A DNA stretch of 49,715 nucleotides, taken from positions 1 to 49,715 of the forward strand of contig NZ_JAPFGY010000025.1 of assembly GCF_026586795.1 (NCBI RefSeq), in the 5' to 3' direction. Source of the DNA: Erythrobacter sp. WG (lineage in GTDB: Bacteria > Pseudomonadota > Alphaproteobacteria > Sphingomonadales > Sphingomonadaceae). How positions within the stretch are numbered: position 1 is the stretch's first letter; every line of letters begins with the position of its first letter. Positions 43,340 through 49,715 of the stretch are shown here, piece after piece. Made by a program: the position numbers and the translations under genes. The notes below the pieces were generated by a model. It did no database searches. It saw nothing but the letters and a program-made list of their open reading frames with translations, and was not told the origin of the DNA.

Positions 43340-43525
43340 CTAGGGCGCGTAGGCGACGAGGACGTAGAGGCAGAAGGGCGCGAACATCGAGACCATCGCG
43401 ACGTGGATCATCGCCGCGTTGCGGGCGTGGCCGGGGCGGTTGCGCCTGAGCTCGCGCCACGCGTTGAAGGCGAAGACGAGGCAGGTGACGAGGCCGAACA
43501 GGCCCATGGCAAATGGCAGGTTCAC
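43340..43525 (-). CDS. Small two-helix membrane protein between nrdA and nrdB
   Basis: 61 residues from a GTG start preceded by GGGGGAGAAG. Two hydrophobic segments (about 3-20 and 40-58) are separated by a basic loop (AWRELRRNRPGHARN). I do not recognise the family. It lies 78 bases after nrdA and 66 bases before nrdB on the same strand, so it should be co-transcribed with them. The clean membrane pattern, with a positive loop on the expected cytoplasmic side, supports a real gene. Confidence 0.65.
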   Translation of the reverse strand: MNLPFAMGLFGLVTCLVFAFNAWRELRRNRPGHARNAAMIHVAMVSMFAPFCLYVLVAYAP

Positions 43526-43603
43526 GTCTTGCTTCTCCCCCTGAACGCGCGGTGCGGGCGTGGGCGGCAGGGCTGTCCCCGCGCCGCCCGGCCCGGCCCG
43601 GCC

Positions 43604-45622
43604 TTACTGGCAGCTCAGGCATTCCTCGTAATCGGTCTGCTCGCCATTGGCGGACAGCTCGATCTTGGGGGCTTCCGAGGTGTTGTCCGCCTCGACCCCG
43701 CCGGCGAACCCGGCGCGCTGCACCGACTTCGAGCGCAGGTAGTAGAGCGACTTGATGCCGCGTTCCCACGCCTGGTAGTGGAGCATCATCAGGTCCCACT
43801 TGTCGACATCGGCCGGGATGAACAGGTTCAGCGACTGGGCCTGGTCGATATAGGGCGTGCGGTCGGCGGCGAATTCGAGCAGCCAGCGCTGGTCGATCTC
43901 GAAGCTGGTCTTGTAGACCGCCTTCTCCTCCGGCGTCAGGAAGTCGAGGTGCTGGACGCTGCCGCCCCGCTCGAGGATCGAGTTCCAGACATTGGTCGAG
44001 TTCTTGGCCTTCTTCTCGAGCAGCTTCTCGAGATAGGGATTGCGCACGATGAAGCTGCCCGACAGGGTCTTGTGGGTGTAGATGTTGGCCGGGATCGGCT
44101 CGATGCAGGCGCTCGTGCCGCCGCAGATGATCGAGATCGAGGCGGTCGGCGCGATCGCCATCTTGCAGCTGAAGCGCTCCATCGCGCCCATGTCGGCAGC
44201 ATCGGGGCAGGGCCCACGCTCCTGCGCGAGCAGCATCGACGCTTCCGAGGCCTTGGCGTGGATGTGCTTGAACATCTGCAGGTTCAGCGCCTTGGCCATC
44301 GCGCTTTCGAAGGCGACGCCCTTCTGCTGCAAGTACGAGTGGAAGCCCATCACCCCGAGGCCCACGCTGCGCTCGCGGCTGGCGGAGTACTTGGCGCGGG
44401 CCATCTCGTCCGGCGCGCGGTCGATATAGTCCTGCAGCACGTTGTCGAGGAAGCGCATCACGTCCTCGATGAACTGCTTGTCGCCCTTCCACTCTTCCCA
44501 GGTTTCAAGGTTGAGCGAGGACAGGCAGCACACCGCCGTGCGGTCATTGCCCAAGTGGTCGATGCCGGTCGGCAGGGTGATTTCCGAGCACAGGTTCGAG
44601 GTCGAGACCTTGAGGCCGAGATCGCGGTGATGCTTGGGCATCATGCGGTTCACGGTGTCGGAGAAGACGATGTAGGGCTCGCCGGTCGCCAGCCGGGTTT
44701 CGACCAGCTTCTGGAACAGCGAGCGCGCGTCGACCTTGCCGCGCACGCTCCCGTCACGCGGGGACTTCAGCTCGAATTCCGCGCCCTCACGCACGGCCTG
44801 CATGAACTCGTCGGTGACGAGCACGCCGTGGTGAAGGTTCAGCGCCTTGCGGTTGAAGTCGCCGCTCGGCTTGCGGATTTCGAGGAACTCCTCGATCTCC
44901 GGGTGGCTGATGTCGAGATAGCACGCCGCCGAGCCGCGCCGCAGCGAGCCCTGCGAGATCGCCAGAGTCAGCGAATCCATAACCCGCACGAAGGGAATGA
45001 TCCCGCTGGTCTTGCCGTTAAGGCCGACCGGCTCGCCGATGCCGCGGACATTGCCCCAATAGGTGCCGATCCCGCCGCCCTTGGAGGCGAGCCACACGTT
45101 CTCGTTCCAGGTGCCGACGATCCCTTCGAGGCTGTCCTCGACGCTGTTGAGGTAGCACGAGATCGGCAGGCCGCGGTTGGTGCCGCCGTTCGAGAGCACC
45201 GGCGTCGCGGGCATGAACCACAGGTTCGAGATGTAGTCGTAAAGCCGCTGGGCGTGCTCCTGATCGTCCGCATAGGCGTCGGCCACGCGGGCGAAGAGAT
45301 CCTGATAGACCTCGCCGGGCAGCAGGTAGCGGTCGGTCAGCGTGTCCTTGCCGAAATCGGTGAGGCGCGCATCGCGGGCGGGATCGGTGACAATCGTGAA
45401 GCGCCGGTCGTTGACCTTCTTGCTGTCCACCTTGGCCGCATCCTTGACCATTTCGGCCATCGCGCCGGCCAGCGCCTCGCCCGCCTTGGCGGCGATCAGC
45501 GTGTCGGTGCCCGCATCGCTCGTCTTCATCGTCACAGCCTTTCCGTCCCCCGTCGCAGGCGCGCCCGCATCTTGTTCTTCGATCACATCATCCGGCACGT
45601 TGTCGCTCGCCTTGAAATCCAT
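43604..45622 (-). CDS. nrdA: Class I ribonucleotide reductase large subunit
   Basis: 672 residues. Active-site features are present: FMPATPVLSNGG, GLPISCYLNSV (first redox Cys), NLCSEITLPT (thiyl radical Cys), AVCCLSSLNLE (second redox Cys), and the C-terminal CLSC that shuttles electrons from thioredoxin. The N-terminal ~85 residues are Ala/Asp-rich and contain no ATP-cone, so allosteric on/off control by dATP may be absent or altered. ATG 45622 has AAGGTGG upstream. A 524-base region rich in GANTC lies in front. Confidence 0.96.
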   Translation of the reverse strand: MDFKASDNVPDDVIEEQDAGAPATGDGKAVTMKTSDAGTDTLIAAKAGEALAGAMAEMVKDAAKVDSKKVNDRRFTIVTDPARDARLTDFGKDTLTDRYLLPGEVYQDLFARVADAYADDQEHAQRLYDYISNLWFMPATPVLSNGGTNRGLPISCYLNSVEDSLEGIVGTWNENVWLASKGGGIGTYWGNVRGIGEPVGLNGKTSGIIPFVRVMDSLTLAISQGSLRRGSAACYLDISHPEIEEFLEIRKPSGDFNRKALNLHHGVLVTDEFMQAVREGAEFELKSPRDGSVRGKVDARSLFQKLVETRLATGEPYIVFSDTVNRMMPKHHRDLGLKVSTSNLCSEITLPTGIDHLGNDRTAVCCLSSLNLETWEEWKGDKQFIEDVMRFLDNVLQDYIDRAPDEMARAKYSASRERSVGLGVMGFHSYLQQKGVAFESAMAKALNLQMFKHIHAKASEASMLLAQERGPCPDAADMGAMERFSCKMAIAPTASISIICGGTSACIEPIPANIYTHKTLSGSFIVRNPYLEKLLEKKAKNSTNVWNSILERGGSVQHLDFLTPEEKAVYKTSFEIDQRWLLEFAADRTPYIDQAQSLNLFIPADVDKWDLMMLHYQAWERGIKSLYYLRSKSVQRAGFAGGVEADNTSEAPKIELSANGEQTDYEECLSCQ

Positions 45623-46146
45623 AAGTCGCCCACCTTGTCCCCCGAATCGGGACCATGCCACAAGGGGCCGTGTTCCGATTCTGTTCTATACCGGCCAGTC
45701 CACAGACTTGCCAACATCCCGGCCCCGTCTCCGTCGTGTCGGCAGGTCGATCGACCCGGTTCGCGGCGTCGCCGCAATGCCCCGGCATTAGCGAATCCCG
45801 TTCTGCTTGCCCTCTGGCGGGGCGGCGGGATTTCACCATTGCTTGGGGTCGCTTTCGCAGCGAACCACTAGATGATGAATCAGCGCGGGAATCCCGTCAA
45901 CGCCCGATTAAGCACTCGGTTACCATCCGGAGCCTTCATACCTGCGTCACAAACCCGCGACGCGTGGAGCAAGCTTGAGTCGCGGACCCCGCAAGCCCCA
46001 AATTGAATCTGTGCAGAAAAAGATGGGGTCTGAATCAATCGAATCCACCCGTGAATCTTTTGCACGCGCCAGGCTTAGAATGTTGCGCTGGCGGGCCCGC
46101 GATATGTGCGCCGGAAGGTCGCTTCCCGGCCTCGCGGCGCACCGGG
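45623..46146. promoter_or_regulatory. Long upstream region of nrdA with ten GANTC sites
   Basis: No credible gene. GANTC, the CcrM methylation target, starts at 45644, 45677, 45793, 45877, 45889, 45977, 46005, 46032, 46041 and 46053. That is ten in 414 bases; a random expectation at this base composition is one to two. Three lie within 26 bases (46032-46057). No NrdR-box pair and no clear -35/-10 were seen by eye. Confidence 0.7.
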
Positions 46147-47160
46147 TCATCGGGGCGTCAGGGTGAGGCTGATCGTGCAGACCAGCCCTTCGGGCGCAAA
46201 TTCGAGTTCGGCAGACCCGCCGAATTCGTAAGCGAGCTGGCTCTCGACCAGCTCCACCCCGAGCCCACGGCGGGTCGGCGGCGTCACCGGCGGGCCGCCG
46301 CGCTCCTCCCAGACCAGCCGGAGCATGGGCGTCCCGGCGCCGGGCGCATCGCTCCAGCGCACCGCGATGCGGCCCTCGGGCGTGCTCAGCGCGCCATACT
46401 TGATCGCGTTGGCGGCGAGTTCGTGAAGCGCCACCGTCAGGCTCACCGCGATCTTCGGAGAGACCATCGTCGACGGCCCGCCGAGCGTGAAGCGGTCCGG
46501 GCCGAAGGTGCGCGCGGCGCTGGCGACGATGTCTGCGAGCGCGGTCGGCTCCCAGGCGTTGCGGGTCAGCACCTCGTGCGCCTCGGACAGCGCGGCGATG
46601 CGGTTCATATAGCTCTGCAAGGCCGCCGGATCGCTGCCGCCGAAGGTCTGGCGGGCCATCGCCTGCACCGTGGCGAGGGTGTTCTTGACCCGGTGGTCAA
46701 GCTCGTTGACCAGCACCTGCCGCATCGACGCGGCGCGCTTCTCCTGAGTGATGTCGCGCACCTCGATGACCGTGCCGATGGTCCGCGAGGCTTCGTCGCG
46801 CACCGGACTGGCGCAGAACGCCACGGGGTAGAAGTGCCCCCGCCGGTGCACGAACAGCTCCTCGCCGCGCATCTGGTTGTGTTCGGGAAAGGCGCGGTCG
46901 ATGGCGCATTCGGCGAGCGGGTAGGGGCTGCCGTCGGGGCGGGTGTGGTGGATGATGTCGTGCAGCGGCCGGTCGGCGGCGAGGATCTCGGCGAGGGTGA
47001 AGCCGGTGAGCTGTTCGGCGGCGGCGTTCATGTAGATGCAGTGCTGGCGGTCATCCATCAGGAAGATCGCCACCGAGGCATTGTCGAGCACCGCCTGCAG
47101 CCGCAGGGTGGCGCTGGACAGGCCGGTGGCCGGGCCGCCCTCGTGACGTTGGTCGATCAT
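46147..47160 (-). CDS. HWE-family PAS-domain sensor histidine kinase
   Basis: 337 residues. A PAS fold (about 20-140) with VRDITQEKRAA at its end is followed by the HWE-type phosphoacceptor VNELDHRVKNTLATVQAMAR with His156. HELAANAIKYGAL (246-258) is the N box and WEERGGP (284-290) holds the Trp-x-Glu that names the family. No membrane segment is present, so it is cytoplasmic, possibly a general stress or light-type sensor. A chromophore Cys for LOV was not found. No response regulator gene is adjacent. ATG 47160 has AAGGTCC upstream. Confidence 0.93.
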   Translation of the reverse strand: MIDQRHEGGPATGLSSATLRLQAVLDNASVAIFLMDDRQHCIYMNAAAEQLTGFTLAEILAADRPLHDIIHHTRPDGSPYPLAECAIDRAFPEHNQMRGEELFVHRRGHFYPVAFCASPVRDEASRTIGTVIEVRDITQEKRAASMRQVLVNELDHRVKNTLATVQAMARQTFGGSDPAALQSYMNRIAALSEAHEVLTRNAWEPTALADIVASAARTFGPDRFTLGGPSTMVSPKIAVSLTVALHELAANAIKYGALSTPEGRIAVRWSDAPGAGTPMLRLVWEERGGPPVTPPTRRGLGVELVESQLAYEFGGSAELEFAPEGLVCTISLTLTPR

Positions 47161-47225
47161 CGGACCTTGCTCGCGCAAGATTTGTGTGCAGGGCACAAAC
47201 TAGGTTGCCGCCGAGGGCGTCAGGT

Positions 47226-48875
47226 TCAACGGTTTACCGCATCGCCGGCGGCGTCCACGATGGCCTGCGCGGTCCTGTAGTCGGGCTTGCCGTTGTTGAG
47301 CCGCAGCGCGCTCTCGGTCAGCACGTAGCGGCGCGGCACCTTGTAGGCCGCGAGCCCCGCGCGAGCGTGGGCGTCGAGAGCATCCGCGAGGGAGCCCTCG
47401 GCTGCGCCTTCGGGGGGAATCCGGGGCTGCACCACCGCCACCACCTTGCGCCCGAAGCGCGGGTCCGGGAGGCTGACGACGCGCACGTCCCGGACCGCCG
47501 GATGCTCCATCAGCACCGCCTCGACCTCCTCGGGGAAGACCTTCTCGCCGCCGGTGTTGATGCACATGTTGTCGCGGCCGATGAATTCGAGGCTGCCGTC
47601 CGCCGCCCAGCGCGCGCGGTCGCCGGTCATCAGCCAGCGCTTGCCGTCGATCACGGGAAAGGTCGCGGCGTTCTTCTCGTCCTCGCCGAGGTAGCCCAAG
47701 GGCAGCGGGCCGGTGCGCGCGACGATGCCGACGCCCGGGGTGCCGGGCGGGATCTCGCGCAGGTTCTCGTCGAACAATCGCACCTCGCGGCCCGGACCGG
47801 GGATCGGCTGGAACCGGCCCCCGCCGCTCGATCCGGCGGCGGTGGTGAGCACCACCCCGGTGCCCGAGCTCTCCGACGATCCGAGGGCATCGATGATCGT
47901 CAGTCCCGGCGCATGGGCGAGCAGGCGTGCCTTCAGTGCGGGCGAGAACACCGCGCCCGAAGAGGCGACGGTGCGCAGCGAGGCGAGCGCCTCGGCGCCG
48001 TCGCCGCGCGCATCGAGCCGCTCGGCGAGCGGCAGGGCGAAGGCGTCGCCGACGATGAACAGGCTCCGCGCGCCGAGGCGGCGCACCTCGTCCAGCGCGC
48101 AGTCGGCGTCGAATTTCGGCGCGGGGAGCAGCGCCAGCGTGCCGCCCTTCAGCAGGTGGATCAGCGCGCTGAATAGCCCCGCCCCGTGCATCAGCGGCGA
48201 GAGCAGCAGCAGCGGCGAGGTGTTGGCCGGATGCCCGGGGGCGATGCGGACCGCCTCGGCGACCTGTTCGGCGAGGCTTCGGGCCATCAGCGGCGGGGTG
48301 CCGGGCGGGCGGGTCCAGACGCCGATGTTGAACGCCGCCCAGGCCGCGCGCATCGGCCACATCACCGCCTTGGGCATCCCCGTCGTGCCGCCGGTGGCGG
48401 TGAGGAACAGGGCATCGGGATCGTCGTGCACGGCGAAGCCTTCGGGCAGCGGGCCCGCGCACAGGCTGTCCCACTCGGCGCTCCCCACCGCGATCACCGC
48501 CGCGCCCTGCGGCATCGCCGCACGCGCCGTCCCGGCGAAGTCGCGCTCGGCGAACAGCGCCTTCATGCCGAACCGCGTGGCGATGTCGGCGAGCTCGCGG
48601 CGCTGGTAGTGGTAGTTGACGTTGACCGGCACCAGCCCCGCCTTGACGCAGCCGAACCAGGCGAGGAGGTATTCGGGCGTGTTGCGCAGCATCTGCCCGG
48701 CGATGTCGCCCGGCTTCAGCCCGCGCGCCGCAAGCCCCGCCGCAATTCGGTCGGTCAGCGCACCGAACGCGCCCCAGGCGACCACCCGCTCGCCGTGCAC
48801 CAGCGCCGGGCGATCGGCCGGGATCGCCGCCGCCAGCGCCTTCAGCACCAACCCGAAATTCGCGCCCTCGAACAT
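47226..48875 (-). CDS. Acyl-CoA synthetase, AMP-dependent
   Basis: 549 residues. Family motifs are FLTATGGTTGMPKAVMW (ATP loop), LGSSESSGTG, WLMTGDRARWAADGSLEF, DNMCINTGGEKVFPEEVE and, near the end, NNGKPDYR with the catalytic Lys. The Gly-Gly-Thr loop and SSES motif resemble bacterial fatty acid or steroid side-chain CoA ligases. ATG 48875 was chosen because homologous sequence (FEGANFGLVLKALAAAIP) starts there; the open frame beyond it is low-complexity. It follows the HWE gene's upstream region on the same strand. Confidence 0.9.
   Translation of the reverse strand: MFEGANFGLVLKALAAAIPADRPALVHGERVVAWGAFGALTDRIAAGLAARGLKPGDIAGQMLRNTPEYLLAWFGCVKAGLVPVNVNYHYQRRELADIATRFGMKALFAERDFAGTARAAMPQGAAVIAVGSAEWDSLCAGPLPEGFAVHDDPDALFLTATGGTTGMPKAVMWPMRAAWAAFNIGVWTRPPGTPPLMARSLAEQVAEAVRIAPGHPANTSPLLLLSPLMHGAGLFSALIHLLKGGTLALLPAPKFDADCALDEVRRLGARSLFIVGDAFALPLAERLDARGDGAEALASLRTVASSGAVFSPALKARLLAHAPGLTIIDALGSSESSGTGVVLTTAAGSSGGGRFQPIPGPGREVRLFDENLREIPPGTPGVGIVARTGPLPLGYLGEDEKNAATFPVIDGKRWLMTGDRARWAADGSLEFIGRDNMCINTGGEKVFPEEVEAVLMEHPAVRDVRVVSLPDPRFGRKVVAVVQPRIPPEGAAEGSLADALDAHARAGLAAYKVPRRYVLTESALRLNNGKPDYRTAQAIVDAAGDAVNR

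Positions 48876-49715
<840 letters not shown>

Noticed and set aside
42395..45871. A 1,158-codon open frame opposite nrdB and nrdA
   Set aside because: It is the antisense shadow of two certain genes in high-GC DNA; its translation is low-complexity with no domain.
45623..46146. Cobalamin riboswitch or NrdR boxes upstream of nrdA
   Set aside because: No B12-box sequence and no paired ACACWATATATWGTGT-like elements could be found.

Overview
The window looks like chromosomal DNA of a flagellated alphaproteobacterium, most likely Sphingomonadales and probably an Erythrobacteraceae-type genome. This rests on the high GC content, frequent GTG starts, a split bc1 operon with a CXXCH cytochrome c1, a Pha/Mrp antiporter with fused A and B subunits, an HWE-type histidine kinase, and dense GANTC sites upstream of nrdA. 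The assignment is inferred from gene types, not from a database search. The last 77 bases are pure G and look like a sequencing or assembly artefact, so position 49,638 is best treated as the end of real sequence.

Layout. 1-5,126 (+): end of a flagellar cluster: flgA (partial), flgM, flgN-like, a lytic transglycosylase, flhA, fliA. A perfect parS-type site sits on the fliA stop codon and is followed by a G-rich minisatellite. 5,448-6,407 (+): BASS-family transporter. 6,500-10,601 (-): tight operon of aldehyde dehydrogenase, APH-type kinase and acyl-CoA dehydrogenase, with a GST diverging from it. This resembles a split version of the ACAD10/11 (LvaA/LvaC-like) route for 4-hydroxy acids. 11,532-15,968: mtnP, a histidine-rich membrane protein of unknown function, a duplicated-domain SH3 protein, decayed copies of mtnP and of an SDR gene, and a secreted protein of unknown function. 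16,035-21,947 (-): six-gene Mrp antiporter operon. 22,092-29,269 (-): apt, cytochrome bc1 (petABC), pgeF, pepN. 29,407-39,859: mixed housekeeping genes (SDR epimerase, EamA exporter, threonine aldolase, GNAT, two bPH2 membrane proteins, acyl-CoA ligase, folD, yggT, argB, YdcH, thermonuclease).

39,860-42,206 is the most accessory part. It holds a second copy of the G-rich repeat, a DUF1294 gene, a DUF559 endonuclease-like gene embedded among five REP-type palindromes, and a clearly lower-GC phage-type gene inserted 20 bases downstream of nrdB. 42,227-45,622 (-) is the class I ribonucleotide reductase operon nrdA, small ORF, nrdB. Its 524-base upstream region holds ten GANTC sites. 46,147-48,875 (-): HWE kinase and a second acyl-CoA ligase, then a GC-extreme region with imperfect direct repeats and the poly-G end.

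At least three unrelated palindromic repeat families occur here (6,417-6,490; 29,332-29,392; and the CCCACCCC-headed family at 8,989-9,034 and 40,523-41,167). One member of the third family lies in frame inside a coding sequence. No tRNA, rRNA, CRISPR array or complete insertion sequence was seen.
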